From the NCBI GenBank assembly GCA_002427525.1, contig DIRP01000012.1, forward strand, positions 190,428-254,427: 64,000 nucleotides of DNA, given 5' to 3'. The DNA comes from Bacteroidales bacterium UBA5433 (GTDB lineage Bacteria; Bacteroidota; Bacteroidia; Bacteroidales; UBA932). The notes under the pieces were generated by a model. It was not told the origin of the DNA. It searched no databases and saw only the letters and a list, made by a program, of their open reading frames with translations. This document shows positions 8,825-18,123 of this stretch, one piece after another. Position 1 is the first letter of the stretch. Each line of letters begins with the position of its first letter. Both the position numbers and the translations under genes were made by a program.

Positions 8825-9163
8825 ATGCGTTCTCGTTTTAAATTTAACCGGCTCCCCGGGTTGCTCAGAAACAGGTTTTTTATTGTGGCTCTGGTATTCA
8901 TGGTATGGATTCTGTTTTTTGACGACAACAGCTTAACGGGCTGGGTGCGTACTTTGGGTGAATATTATGAGAACAAATCTCAACAAAGATACTATAAAGA
9001 ACAAATCCGTCAAACAGAAAAAAGCCTGAGGGAATTGCAGTCAAACAAAGATTCCCTGGAGAAATTTGCAAGGGAAAATTATTTTTTTCACAAAGAAGAC
9101 GAGGATGTGTTTATCATTGCACCAGGTCCTTCAGATCCCGCAGATCGTGTCCCATATAGGTAG
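8825..9163 (+). CDS. Septum formation initiator family protein (DivIC/FtsB-like)
   Basis: 112 residues. A short basic cytoplasmic N-terminus, one transmembrane helix (about residues 19-33), then a coiled coil (about 45-85, YYKEQIRQTEKSLRELQSN) ending in the conserved ARENYFFHKEDEDVF box of the FtsB/DivIC family. It is a bitopic divisome protein that joins FtsL and FtsQ-like partners. A TATATTTG box at 8801-8808 is the probable -7 element. The last 50 bp overlap the convergent YjjG-type gene, which makes the tail after about residue 97 less constrained by the family. Confidence 0.9.
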   Translation: MRSRFKFNRLPGLLRNRFFIVALVFMVWILFFDDNSLTGWVRTLGEYYENKSQQRYYKEQIRQTEKSLRELQSNKDSLEKFARENYFFHKEDEDVFIIAPGPSDPADRVPYR

Positions 9164-9815
9164 GACCTCCGTCACAGGGAACGCGGTGCGGGTTGTAGTA
9201 GAACTGGTCAATGCCAAAAACCTGTGCTCCTTCTATATCGTTTCTGAAATCATCACCCACCATTAATGTTTCTTTTTTCTTTCCGTTGATGGCAGTAAGG
9301 GCAGCTGTGAATATCCGGGGGTTGGGTTTGTGGTATCCTACTTCTTCCGAGATAAACACTTTGTTTTTGAAAAAGACATCCAGCCCGCTGCTTTGCACTT
9401 TTTTGTGCTGAACCTGTTTGAATCCGTTCGTAATAAGCGCTATTGAGGCTCCTTTGCCTGTGATATAATCCAACACTTCATGCGCATAAGGCATGAGTTT
9501 TGTCTTTGTGGGCATGAGTTCCAGGTAGGTATCCCCAAAAAGAGAAGCCAGTTTCTCTGCCCCGGGAACGCCTGCTTGCTCTAATGTAATTTCAAACCGC
9601 TTGTAACGCAGTATCTTTTGGCTCATTTTCCCCGCTTCGTACAATTCCCACAATGCCAGGTTGTTGGTATGGTACTTTTCGTAGAAAGCATGGGGGTCCG
9701 GAATAAATTCTTCCAGATTGTAAATAGAAATCAGCTCTGTAATGCAATCACGGGCATTTGAATCAAAGTCCCATAATGTGTTGTCCAGATCAAACAGGAA
9801 AAAGCCGTATTTCAT
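9114..9815 (-). CDS. yjjG: YjjG-type HAD pyrimidine nucleotidase
   Basis: Haloacid dehalogenase phosphatase of about 233 residues. Motif I is FDLDNTLWDF, motif II ITNGFKQVQ, a Lys follows in VGYHKPNPRIF, and motif IV is MVGDDFRNDIEGA. This combination is typical of YjjG, which removes phosphate from noncanonical pyrimidine nucleotides and so keeps damaged bases out of DNA. The 5' end overlaps the M64 peptidase stop by 4 bp, so the two are probably translated from one message. The 3' end overlaps divIC by 50 bp. Confidence 0.9.
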   Translation of the reverse strand: MKYGFFLFDLDNTLWDFDSNARDCITELISIYNLEEFIPDPHAFYEKYHTNNLALWELYEAGKMSQKILRYKRFEITLEQAGVPGAEKLASLFGDTYLELMPTKTKLMPYAHEVLDYITGKGASIALITNGFKQVQHKKVQSSGLDVFFKNKVFISEEVGYHKPNPRIFTAALTAINGKKKETLMVGDDFRNDIEGAQVFGIDQFYYNPHRVPCDGGPTYMGHDLRDLKDLVQ

Positions 9816-11050
9816 TTTGTAAAGTAATCAATAATCCGCTCTATGGCTCTTTGGCAGACGGGACAAAAAGCAGGTGCCCGGTTGGTATGCATACGGCAAT
9901 CTTCTGCGGGACGGTACATTCCTTTAGCCATATAGGCAGCGCCTTCAAACAGGCCTACTCCCGGAATGTCCATCATGTCTTCCCATTTGGAAGCAAAATC
10001 TACCCGGGTGGTGATATTGGCTTCCCAAGGTTCAACATCTGTGGGGTACATGTCTAAATAGGCAACTTCGGATTCGTAATATTCATCGGCCAAACCCGCA
10101 AAACTGTGCCCGAATTCATGGACAAAAACCTCTTTGCTTAGTGGGTGATCAGACGTACCAATACCGTAATAGTTATAAATGCCTCCTCCTCCATACCGGG
10201 TTGAATTTACAAGGACAAATAAGGCATCAAAGGGAGCTCCGGAAACGGCCTTTGCCAACAGAGAAAAATCCGGCAGGGTGAGGTACCTTTCCAGGTAAAA
10301 TGTGTGAAAGGCACTGTACAACGCGGTGTGCGCCCAAAAATCGTGCTGAGGCAAAGACGGTCCCGAATCTTCAGATACGAGGGGAAGAATCCAGATGTTA
10401 AAATCTGTTTTTCTAGACTTAAAAGGCTCGTATTCAAAAAGATATTGTGCAAAACGTGCGGCGTCTTTTCTGAATTTATCCAGCTCTCCGGCTCGGTAGC
10501 CCTCGGCAACAAAAAGAAGGTCCACATGGTTTTCAACAGGACCGTTTTGTAAGAGGGCTTCCGCTGTATAAACCGGTTTTTCTTCTCGTATCAGTTGGTC
10601 CTTGGGGTCTATCCGGAAAGTCTTCAAGGGGACCCACTTTCCGGTTTGTGCCACCCGCCGGGATATTTCAAACAAAACAGGTTCTTTTGGAAAAGGCATC
10701 CATAAAGAAGTGGAAAACGCCTTATCTGTTTCCAGTGCTTCCTGTGTGGTTATCCACTCAGAAAATAAAGAATTAAAGCCTTTTGAAAAAAGAAGCAGGT
10801 TATTGCTTGCGTATACTTTGTATTGGTATTCGCCATAAGAAAAAGGAACAGCCAGCCGGGTTTTGGACCCTGTCCAAAGCTGTTCTTTGTGCAACGAGTG
10901 CAGGAATACGTCTTGTTGCCGGGCATTGCCGGTAAATACCAGGTCAACACGCAGTCTTTCCGGTGTAAAATAGGAGTCATAATCAACCGGTTGTGCCCGG
11001 GATATGAGGAGCTGACCCAGGCACAAGGTCACAAGAAGCCATTTTTTCAT
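9812..11050 (-). CDS. M64-family metallopeptidase, secreted
   Basis: Zinc peptidase with the site HEFGHSFAGLADEYY, which gives the two His ligands and the Asp/Glu further on, as in M64 (IgA-protease-like) members of Bacteroidales. The first 20 residues form a signal peptide ending near SRAQP. An N-terminal beta domain (about 20-150) precedes the catalytic domain (about 160-412). About 412 residues is normal for the family. A CxxxxxxxxxFCPVCQRAI run near the end may form a disulfide pair or metal site. Followed by yjjG with a 4-bp overlap; purB is 11 bp upstream. Confidence 0.88.
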   Translation of the reverse strand: MKKWLLVTLCLGQLLISRAQPVDYDSYFTPERLRVDLVFTGNARQQDVFLHSLHKEQLWTGSKTRLAVPFSYGEYQYKVYASNNLLLFSKGFNSLFSEWITTQEALETDKAFSTSLWMPFPKEPVLFEISRRVAQTGKWVPLKTFRIDPKDQLIREEKPVYTAEALLQNGPVENHVDLLFVAEGYRAGELDKFRKDAARFAQYLFEYEPFKSRKTDFNIWILPLVSEDSGPSLPQHDFWAHTALYSAFHTFYLERYLTLPDFSLLAKAVSGAPFDALFVLVNSTRYGGGGIYNYYGIGTSDHPLSKEVFVHEFGHSFAGLADEYYESEVAYLDMYPTDVEPWEANITTRVDFASKWEDMMDIPGVGLFEGAAYMAKGMYRPAEDCRMHTNRAPAFCPVCQRAIERIIDYFTK

Positions 11051-11061
11051 GGTAGGGGGTA

Positions 11062-12405
11062 TTAATGTCCTGTATAATTGGATGGAGTAATCTGCAGCAA
11101 TTCATCTTTTACTTCCTCGCTGACGGCCAGGCCGCGGATAAAGGTATGCAGGTACTCTTTATCAATATGCATGTTGGTACGCGTAAACTCTTTAAGCGTT
11201 TCGTAAGGTTGCGGGTAATTCTCCCTTCTGAGGATGGTTTGGATGGCTTCAGAGATGACTGCCCAGTTTTCTTCCATGTCTCTTTCAATGGCTTCTCTGT
11301 TCAGAAGCAATTTTCCAAATCCTTTTTGCAAGGCTTTAAAGGCAATAAGTGTGTGTGCCAGGGGAACTCCCAGGTTGCGGGAAACGGTGGAATCTGTCAG
11401 GTCTCTTTGCAAACGTGAGATGGGCAGTTTGGCTGCCAGGTGGTCAAACAGGGCGTTGGCCACCCCCAGGTTGCCTTCTGCGTTTTCAAAATCAATAGGA
11501 TTGATTTTGTGCGGCATGGCAGAAGAACCAATTTCCTGGTCTTTAATACGTTGTTTGAAGTAATTCATTGATATGTAAGACCACATATCCTTGGCCAGGT
11601 CTATGCATATGGTATTGATGCGTAGCAGGTTGTGGCACATGGCTGCCAGGTGGTCGTAATGTTCAATCTGCGTTGTGGGGAATGAGCGTTGAAGTCCCAG
11701 TGTTTTGTTCAGGAATTTGTCTGCAAATTTGTGCCAGTCAATCTGCGGGTAGGCTACGTTGTGGGCATTGAAATTACCTGTTGAACCTCCAAATTTTCCG
11801 GCAAAAGGGATTAACTCCAGGCTTTTAATTTGTTCTTCAAGCCTGACTTTGAAAACCATGAGTTCCTTTCCCAGTCTGGTGGGTGAGGCAGGCTGGCCGT
11901 GTGTGTGCGCCAGCATGGGGACCGACCCCCATTCGTTTCCTTTTTCTTCCAGCAAAGTTACAAGCTGTTTTAGCAGGGGAAGGTACTCTTTTTGAAGGGC
12001 GTGTTTCAGGCTCAACGGGAGGGCTGTATTGTTAATATCCTGAGAGGTAAGACCAAAATGGATGAATTCTGCATAATTGGACAAGCCCATAGCTTTCATC
12101 TTGTTTTTGAGGAAATACTCTACGGCTTTAACGTCGTGGTTCGTTACTTTTTCCTGTGCCTTGATTACTTTGGCGTCTGTAATGGAAAAGTTTTTGTACA
12201 GGTTACGCAGGATTGGGTACCAGCGGGAATCCACCTCTTTTAATTGAGGCAGAGGTAATTTGCATAAAGCTATAAAATACTCAACTTCAACTTGAAGACG
12301 GTATCTGATAAGTGCAAATTCTGAAAAATACTGATTTAAAGGGGCCGTATGCAGATAATACCTTCCATCTATGGGAGATATGGCCAGCAAAGGGTTAAAT
12401 TCCAT
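11062..12405 (-). CDS. purB: Adenylosuccinate lyase
   Basis: Splits SAICAR to AICAR and adenylosuccinate to AMP in purine synthesis. The fumarase-superfamily signature is present (GSSAMPHKINPIDFENAEG) together with the earlier FGLTSQDINNTALP and LAHTHGQPASPT blocks, which carry the catalytic Ser loop and His. 447 residues matches the E. coli-like long type. It is followed at 11 bp by the M64 gene and preceded by folP at 15 bp, both in the same direction, so the order folP-purB-M64-yjjG may be one transcript. Confidence 0.97.
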   Translation of the reverse strand: MEFNPLLAISPIDGRYYLHTAPLNQYFSEFALIRYRLQVEVEYFIALCKLPLPQLKEVDSRWYPILRNLYKNFSITDAKVIKAQEKVTNHDVKAVEYFLKNKMKAMGLSNYAEFIHFGLTSQDINNTALPLSLKHALQKEYLPLLKQLVTLLEEKGNEWGSVPMLAHTHGQPASPTRLGKELMVFKVRLEEQIKSLELIPFAGKFGGSTGNFNAHNVAYPQIDWHKFADKFLNKTLGLQRSFPTTQIEHYDHLAAMCHNLLRINTICIDLAKDMWSYISMNYFKQRIKDQEIGSSAMPHKINPIDFENAEGNLGVANALFDHLAAKLPISRLQRDLTDSTVSRNLGVPLAHTLIAFKALQKGFGKLLLNREAIERDMEENWAVISEAIQTILRRENYPQPYETLKEFTRTNMHIDKEYLHTFIRGLAVSEEVKDELLQITPSNYTGH

Positions 12406-12420
12406 AAGTATAGTATTAGG

Positions 12421-13215
12421 TTAATTAACAAAGATACTCATTTTTTTATAGAGGCTGATTATTTGCCGGGCAGGCTCTACATCATGTACGCGAAGCACAG
12501 AAACTCCCTTATGAAGCAGGTGCAGGTGCAAGGCCGAGGTGGCAACCAAAGCATGTTCCGGAGTCGTATTCAAGGGCAGGTACGTCATCCTTTTACGGGA
12601 AATCCCGACCAGCAGGGGAAATACCGGCTTTCCTGTACTGTCAGCAGGTACAAGGGAAGGGAGTGCCTCCAGGACCTGGAAATCTTGTTCTGTGTTTTTG
12701 TTGAATCCAAAACCCGGGTCTAAAAACACGTGTTGTATGCCCCATTTTGCCGCTGTTTCGGCTATTTTTAAAAAAAAGCGGGCTATGCCTTCCGTGCCCT
12801 CATAAGGTTCCTGGTGCATGGCTATCCAGGGAAGCTGCAACGAAGCGATCAGGGGCACCATTCCCGTATCTGCGCTGCCGGCCATAATGTCGTTTACCCA
12901 AAACGGACCTATCAGGGAAAACGTTTTTTCTACGATCCCCGGCCTGAACGTGTCGATAGAGAAAACAGTATCGGGAAATCTTTCGGTCAGTTCCTTAAGA
13001 ACGGGTTCCAGTCTTTTCCATTCTTCTGATTCCGGGACTCTGACGGCTCCCGGACGCGTAGAACAGGCCCCGATGTCCACAACATCTGCTCCCTGTCGGA
13101 CCATTTGTTCAATGCGCCGGAAAGCCTCTGCGGGACCGGGTACCCGGGATCCCGCATAAAAAGAATCGGGGGTCAGGTTTAGAATCCCCATGACGGCCGG
13201 AAAAGTAATTTTCAT
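12421..13215 (-). CDS. folP: Dihydropteroate synthase
   Basis: Joins p-aminobenzoate and hydroxymethyl-dihydropterin pyrophosphate in folate synthesis. Hallmarks are MGILNLTPDSFY near the N-terminus, VDIGACSTRPG, and the phosphate-binding DPGFGFNKN; SRKRMTYL near the end carries the conserved Arg-Lys sulfonamide-site residues. I place the start at the ATG at 13213-13215, ten residues inside the longest frame, because the family begins just before the MGILNLTPDSF strand. It is divergent from tmk; a TATTTTTG box at 13220-13227 on the minus strand is a likely -7 element. Confidence 0.96.
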   Translation of the reverse strand: MKITFPAVMGILNLTPDSFYAGSRVPGPAEAFRRIEQMVRQGADVVDIGACSTRPGAVRVPESEEWKRLEPVLKELTERFPDTVFSIDTFRPGIVEKTFSLIGPFWVNDIMAGSADTGMVPLIASLQLPWIAMHQEPYEGTEGIARFFLKIAETAAKWGIQHVFLDPGFGFNKNTEQDFQVLEALPSLVPADSTGKPVFPLLVGISRKRMTYLPLNTTPEHALVATSALHLHLLHKGVSVLRVHDVEPARQIISLYKKMSIFVN

Positions 13216-13268
13216 AAAACAAAAATAATAAAAAAACAGGGACACGATTTTTTGTGTAATTTTGTACT

Positions 13269-13937
13269 ATGTTAATTGTATTGGAAGGTTTGGACGGAGC
13301 CGGTAAATCTACCCAGCTTAAAGCAATGGAAACGTATTTTACGGAATGCAGTAAATCGGTTCAATTCATGCATTTTCCACAGTACGAGACTCCGGTCTTC
13401 GGGGCGCTTATTTCCCGGTTTTTACGTGGCGAAAGCGGTGACAACTATTCGGTTGATCCTTACCTGGTGGCGCTTTTGTTTGCAGGCAACCGGTACGAAA
13501 AATCGGAGCAGCTAAAAGAATGGCTGAACCAAGGAGAAGTAGTCATATTGGACAGGTATGTCTATTCAAACATTGCGTTTCAATGTGCCAAAATTGACAG
13601 TTTGCAAGAGAGGGAACGGTTGCGCCAATTTATACTCCATATGGAGTTTGTCCATTTTGGTATTCCCAGACCGGATATCAATCTTTTTCTTGACGTTCCC
13701 CTTGATTTTGTAAAAGAAAACCTGATTCTGGGACGTAAAGGAGAAGACAGGCTGTATCTGGAAGGTAAGGAGGATATACATGAAGCTTCGGTAGATTTTC
13801 AGCAGCGTGTCCGTGATGTATACCTGGAGCAGGCTGCTTTGGATACATCGTTCAGGATTGTCTCTTGTAAAGATGCAGCAGGGAAAATGGCCGGTTGGCA
13901 GGAAATATTTGAACGCATTAAACCGTATTTGCCATGA
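13269..13937 (+). CDS. tmk: Thymidylate kinase
   Basis: Phosphorylates dTMP to dTDP. P-loop LEGLDGAGKSTQLK at the N-terminus, the DRY motif in ILDRYVYSNIAFQ, and a LID-like segment near GRKGEDRLYLEG. 222 residues is usual. A TAATTTTG -7 box ends at 13264, only 4 bp before the ATG, so the transcript may start at or very near the start codon. The ATGA at the end is shared with the DoxX gene, which suggests coupled translation. Confidence 0.95.
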   Translation: MLIVLEGLDGAGKSTQLKAMETYFTECSKSVQFMHFPQYETPVFGALISRFLRGESGDNYSVDPYLVALLFAGNRYEKSEQLKEWLNQGEVVILDRYVYSNIAFQCAKIDSLQERERLRQFILHMEFVHFGIPRPDINLFLDVPLDFVKENLILGRKGEDRLYLEGKEDIHEASVDFQQRVRDVYLEQAALDTSFRIVSCKDAAGKMAGWQEIFERIKPYLP

Positions 13938-15163
13938 GGAAAATAGCCCGCTTAGTACTTGGTGTTTTATTTGTTTTTTCCGGTATAGTTAAGGCGGTGG
14001 ATCCGGTAGGCTTTAGCCTTATTCTGACTGAATATTTCAGGGCTTTTGGTGTGGCTTTTTTGGAACCTCTTTCACTGGTGGGGGCTATTGCCCTGTCTTC
14101 TGCGGAATTTGTGCTGGGGGTACTGTTGCTTCTTGATTTTAGAAAATGCCTGGCAGCCTGGGGCGTTTTTTTATTTATGGGCTTTTTTACGCTGCTAACC
14201 TTATTCCTGGCTGTTTTTAATCCCGTAGATGATTGCGGATGTTTTGGAGAGGCAGTAAAGCTGACCAATTGGCAGACATTTTTTAAAAATCTGGTTTTTT
14301 TGCCGTTAGCCGTTTTGCTTTTTCTGCAGCGAAACAAAACAGCGCCTGTGGCCCGGGCAAGAGCAGAATGGCCTGTTTGCATTTTCTTTGCAGGGGTTGT
14401 TCTGTTTGTGTCTGTATACAGTTACCGCCACCTTCCGCTTGTCGATTTCAGGGGGTTTAAGGTGGGCAATGACATTGCTTTTCTTTTGGAAGAGGCCCGT
14501 AATAAACCGGAATTTTTGTTTAAAACAGAATTGATTTACAGCCGGGACGGACAACAGAAAGTATTTACACCGGATGCCCTTCCGGACAGCAGCTGGACAT
14601 TTGTAGCCGCCAGTACCCAAGAGGTAAGAACGGGAGTACGTCATAAGGTGTCCGATTTTTCTGTATTTGATGCTACAGGCCAATCGGTGACAGATTTGTT
14701 GTTGAATGAAAGGGAAACAGCCCTTGTCCTGTTGATAACATCTGAAGACAACCTGGATGAGAAGGTATTAAGCCGTATAAAACCTTTGGTAGCTGAAAGG
14801 AAAACAAAGGGAGCTCCGTTTTATGCCATAAGTGCACTTCCGGCAACGTACACAGAACAGCTTTTGCAGGAGCACGGTGTGGAAATGCCGGTATATACGG
14901 CAGACAGAAATACGTTGCTTACGGTAATCCGTTCCACACCGGGGCTGATGGTCCTTAGGCAGGGAACGGTCATGGCCAAATACGGATACCGGGATATACC
15001 TTCTCTTAGAAACTGGGAAAAGATGCAGCAAGAAGATCCGGAACTGGTTGTAACCCGTGCCAGCATTCATGTACGGCTTAGGACACAACTCTTTGTTGCA
15101 GGACTGTTGCTGTTGATTTATCTTTTACGTAAAGGGTTCTGGTTTTCCAGAGAACGCTATTGA
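13934..15163 (+). CDS. DoxX/MauE-like membrane protein with extracytoplasmic C-terminal domain (BT_3928-like)
   Basis: The first ~155 residues are a four-helix DoxX/MauE-type membrane domain. A DCGCFG motif (Cys101, Cys103) follows the third helix and is the usual redox-active or structural pair of this family. After one more helix (about 132-150) comes a ~230-residue soluble domain with a thioredoxin-like pattern but no CxxC, then a last helix near 380-400. This fits the Bacteroidales BT_3928-type protein. Family members are linked to thiol redox in the envelope; the substrate is not known. It overlaps tmk by 4 bp and converges on infB at 5 bp. Confidence 0.82.
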   Translation: MRKIARLVLGVLFVFSGIVKAVDPVGFSLILTEYFRAFGVAFLEPLSLVGAIALSSAEFVLGVLLLLDFRKCLAAWGVFLFMGFFTLLTLFLAVFNPVDDCGCFGEAVKLTNWQTFFKNLVFLPLAVLLFLQRNKTAPVARARAEWPVCIFFAGVVLFVSVYSYRHLPLVDFRGFKVGNDIAFLLEEARNKPEFLFKTELIYSRDGQQKVFTPDALPDSSWTFVAASTQEVRTGVRHKVSDFSVFDATGQSVTDLLLNERETALVLLITSEDNLDEKVLSRIKPLVAERKTKGAPFYAISALPATYTEQLLQEHGVEMPVYTADRNTLLTVIRSTPGLMVLRQGTVMAKYGYRDIPSLRNWEKMQQEDPELVVTRASIHVRLRTQLFVAGLLLLIYLLRKGFWFSRERY

Positions 15164-15168
15164 ACGTA

Positions 15169-18108
15169 TTATAAAGTCCGTCTGATTTCTACTATTGTGT
15201 AGGCCTCTATAATGTCACCTACTTTGATGTCGTTGTATCCGTCAATGTTCAAGCCGCAGTCGTAGCCGGATTGCACTTCTTTTACATCGTCTTTAAAACG
15301 CTTGAGCGAGCCCAGTGTACCGGTATAGATTACAATGCCGTCCCTTATGATGCGTACTTTTGCGTTTCTGGTGATCTTGCCCTCTTTGACCATACAGCCG
15401 GCAATGGTGCCGATTCGGGAAATCTTGAAAGTTTCACGAACCTCCACGGTGGCTGTAATTTCTTCTTTCTCTACCGGGGCCAACATGCCTTCAATTCCTT
15501 TGGTAACATCTTCAATGGCATCGTAAATTACAGAATACAGGCGGATTTCAATTTCTTCCTTTTCTGCCAATTTTCTGGCAGAGGCAGACGGGCGTACCTG
15601 GAATCCAATGATAATGGCATTGGATGCCGTAGCAAGCAACACATCCGATTCGGATATACCACCTACTGCTTTGTGGATTACGTTGACCTGCACTTCTTCC
15701 GTTGTTAGCTTAATCAGGGAATCTGCCAGAGCTTCTATGGAACCGTCCACATCTGCTTTAACAATAATGTTCAGTTCCTGGAAGTTGCCTACTGCAATAC
15801 GGCGTCCAATCTCTTCCAGGGTAATGTGCTTCTGCGTACTGATTCCCTGGATGCGGATTAGCTGTTCCCGTTTGGCAGCAATATCACGTGCTTCTTTCTC
15901 GTCTTCCATTACCATAAACAGCTCTCCGGCTGCAGGGGCTCCGTTCAGGCCCAGTACAGAAACAGGACTGGAAGGACCGGCTTCTTCTACCTTTTGGCCT
16001 CTTTCATTAAACATGGCACGGACTCTTCCTGTACAGCATCCGCTCAGCAGGATATCTCCCTGCTTTAGTGTGCCGTTCTGGACCAGAATGGTTGCCAGAT
16101 AACCACGGCCTTTGTCCAGAGAGGATTCAATGATGGTTCCTGCGGCACGTCTGTTTGGATTGGCCTTAAGTTCCAGCAAATCGGCTTCCAGAAGGATTTT
16201 TTCCAGCAGTTTGTCCACGTTGGTTCCCTTTTTTGCCGAGATTTCCTGACATTGGTATTTTCCTCCCCAATCTTCCACCAGGATGTTCATATTGGCCAGT
16301 TGTTCGCGTATTTTTTCAGGGTTAGCTCCCTGCTTGTCAATTTTGTTAATGGCAAAGACCATAGGTACTCCGGCTGCCGAAGCATGGTTGATGGCTTCTA
16401 CGGTCTGCGGCATGATGGCATCGTCTGCAGCAATGATAATGATAGCCATGTCTGTAACCTTCGCCCCCCGTGCCCTCATGGCGGTAAAAGCCTCGTGTCC
16501 GGGTGTGTCCAAAAAGGTAATCAGGCGTCCGTTTTCCAGGCGGACACTGTAAGCACCAATGTGCTGGGTAATGCCTCCGGCTTCTCCGGCAATGACGTTG
16601 GCATCGCGAATGTGGTCAAGCAGGGATGTCTTTCCATGGTCAACGTGTCCCATAACGGTAACAATGGGCGGCCTTTCACACAAATCTTCCGGGCTGTCTT
16701 CTTCTTCCTGGATGGTATCATGCAATTCAGCCGTAACAAATTCTACCTGGTACCCAAATTCTTCTGCTACCAGGACCATGGCTTCCGCATCCAGACGCTG
16801 GTTGATAGAGACCATCAAACCCAGGTTCATACAGGCATCAATGACTTTCACTACAGGTACATCCATGAGGGTAGCCAGCTCGTTTACCGTAACAAATTCT
16901 GTGACTTTCAATACAGTGCTTTCGCTTTCCAGGCGTTCCTGTTCTATCGCCATTCTCTGGCTTACAATTTCCCGTTTTTCACGGCGGTGCTTGGCTCCCC
17001 GGGTTTTACCCCTGCCTTCTGTCATGCGGGCGTATGTTTCTTTGATTTGTTTTTGGATGGCATCTTCGTCCACCTCTGCATGAATGGGTTTGAAGCGCTC
17101 TTTTCCTCGTCCTTTTGCACGGGTGCTGTCAGTACGTTTGGCAGATACTTTGTTTACATCTACACGTTCCCTTTGGGGTTTTTGGATACGTTCCCGTTTG
17201 GTTTTCTGTTTTTCGGGTTTTGCCTTTTCCCGGGAATCTGTTTGTTTTTTCCTGTCAAACTGAGACAAATCGATTTGACCGGTAATTTTGGGACCGGCCA
17301 GTTTTTCTACCTCTGTATGAATATGTATGGGAGTTGTTGCCTTGGGTGTAACAGGTATTTTCTTTGCCGGTTTGGCTTTTCCTGTCGGTTTTGCTTTGTC
17401 TGCGGGATGTTCCGCTTGTGCAGCAGGTTCCTTTTTCACCACGGAAGGACCCTTTGCTACGGAAGGCTCTGCTTTTGTTACGGAAGGCTCTGTTTTTGTT
17501 GCGGAAGGCTCTGCTTTTGTTGCGGAAGGTTTCTCTGTTGCAGCGGAGGACTTTTCCTTTGCTATAACAGGTTTTTCTTTTGCTGCAACGGGTTTTTTAC
17601 TTGCAGCCGCAGGTTTGCTTTCTTTGACAGAAAATTGACTCAAATCAATTTTGCCTAACACGGTGGGACCTGTTTCTGCAGCTTTCGTTTCCGGAGCAGG
17701 CTTTGGTTTGGTTGCAGGTTTTTGTTCTACTACAGGTTTTTGTTCTGCTACAGGTTTTTGTTCTGCTACAGGCTTTTGTTCGGCTACAGGCTTTTGTTCT
17801 GGCGCAGGTTTACTTTCTTTGACAGGAGCCTGTTCCGGGCCGGATGCCGGAGTTGCAACAGGTGCTTCCGGAGTATCTTCCTGAGTTACATCTTTGACTT
17901 TCAGGATGATTTTTCGTGATTCTTCCTTAAGCTGCAATTCCTTGTTGAATTCTTTTTCAACAAGTGCATAAGCCTGAGGAGAAATCTTGCTATTTGGGGA
18001 GGGATCAACGTCCACGCCGTTCTTTTTAAGAAAATCGGTCAGTGTGCCAATCCCAATATTAAACTCCTTGACAACTTTGCTTATGCGAATACCTTGGTTT
18101 TCCGACAT
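15169..18108 (-). CDS. infB: Translation initiation factor IF-2
   Basis: GTPase that brings initiator tRNA to the 30S subunit. G1 is VTVMGHVDHGKTS (about residue 485), with DTPGHEAF (G3) and NKID (G4) further on; domains II, III and the C-terminal C1/C2 follow. The N-terminal ~50 residues form the IF2-N fold (IRISKVVKEFNIG). Between about residues 85 and 330 lies a Pro/Lys/Ala-rich linker containing two short tandem repeat tracts: an EQKPVA hexapeptide repeat and a Thr/Ala-Lys-x-Glu-Pro-Ser heptapeptide-like repeat. The full length of 979 is long but normal for Bacteroidota. It lies 15 bp after nusA in the same operon. Confidence 0.97.
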   Translation of the reverse strand: MSENQGIRISKVVKEFNIGIGTLTDFLKKNGVDVDPSPNSKISPQAYALVEKEFNKELQLKEESRKIILKVKDVTQEDTPEAPVATPASGPEQAPVKESKPAPEQKPVAEQKPVAEQKPVAEQKPVVEQKPATKPKPAPETKAAETGPTVLGKIDLSQFSVKESKPAAASKKPVAAKEKPVIAKEKSSAATEKPSATKAEPSATKTEPSVTKAEPSVAKGPSVVKKEPAAQAEHPADKAKPTGKAKPAKKIPVTPKATTPIHIHTEVEKLAGPKITGQIDLSQFDRKKQTDSREKAKPEKQKTKRERIQKPQRERVDVNKVSAKRTDSTRAKGRGKERFKPIHAEVDEDAIQKQIKETYARMTEGRGKTRGAKHRREKREIVSQRMAIEQERLESESTVLKVTEFVTVNELATLMDVPVVKVIDACMNLGLMVSINQRLDAEAMVLVAEEFGYQVEFVTAELHDTIQEEEDSPEDLCERPPIVTVMGHVDHGKTSLLDHIRDANVIAGEAGGITQHIGAYSVRLENGRLITFLDTPGHEAFTAMRARGAKVTDMAIIIIAADDAIMPQTVEAINHASAAGVPMVFAINKIDKQGANPEKIREQLANMNILVEDWGGKYQCQEISAKKGTNVDKLLEKILLEADLLELKANPNRRAAGTIIESSLDKGRGYLATILVQNGTLKQGDILLSGCCTGRVRAMFNERGQKVEEAGPSSPVSVLGLNGAPAAGELFMVMEDEKEARDIAAKREQLIRIQGISTQKHITLEEIGRRIAVGNFQELNIIVKADVDGSIEALADSLIKLTTEEVQVNVIHKAVGGISESDVLLATASNAIIIGFQVRPSASARKLAEKEEIEIRLYSVIYDAIEDVTKGIEGMLAPVEKEEITATVEVRETFKISRIGTIAGCMVKEGKITRNAKVRIIRDGIVIYTGTLGSLKRFKDDVKEVQSGYDCGLNIDGYNDIKVGDIIEAYTIVEIRRTL
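17455..17810. repeat. Short tandem repeats in the IF-2 linker
   Basis: Two tracts inside infB. At about 17714-17806 an 18-bp unit (six codons, EQKPVA on the minus strand) occurs about five times with few changes. At about 17455-17545 a 21-bp unit encoding a seven-residue Lys/Glu/Pro/Ser motif occurs about four times. Both keep the frame, so they change only the length of the disordered linker. Confidence 0.8.
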
Positions 18109-18123
18109 ATATTATTCCTTATT

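Noticed and set aside
16252..17658. Long open frame (468 codons) on the strand opposite infB
   Set aside because: It is a shadow of the IF-2 linker and G domain; it has low-complexity Phe/Cys-rich content and no recognisable domain.
17700..17810. Regular short repeats that might be taken for a CRISPR array
   Set aside because: Units are 18 bp, directly adjacent without spacers, and lie in frame inside infB.
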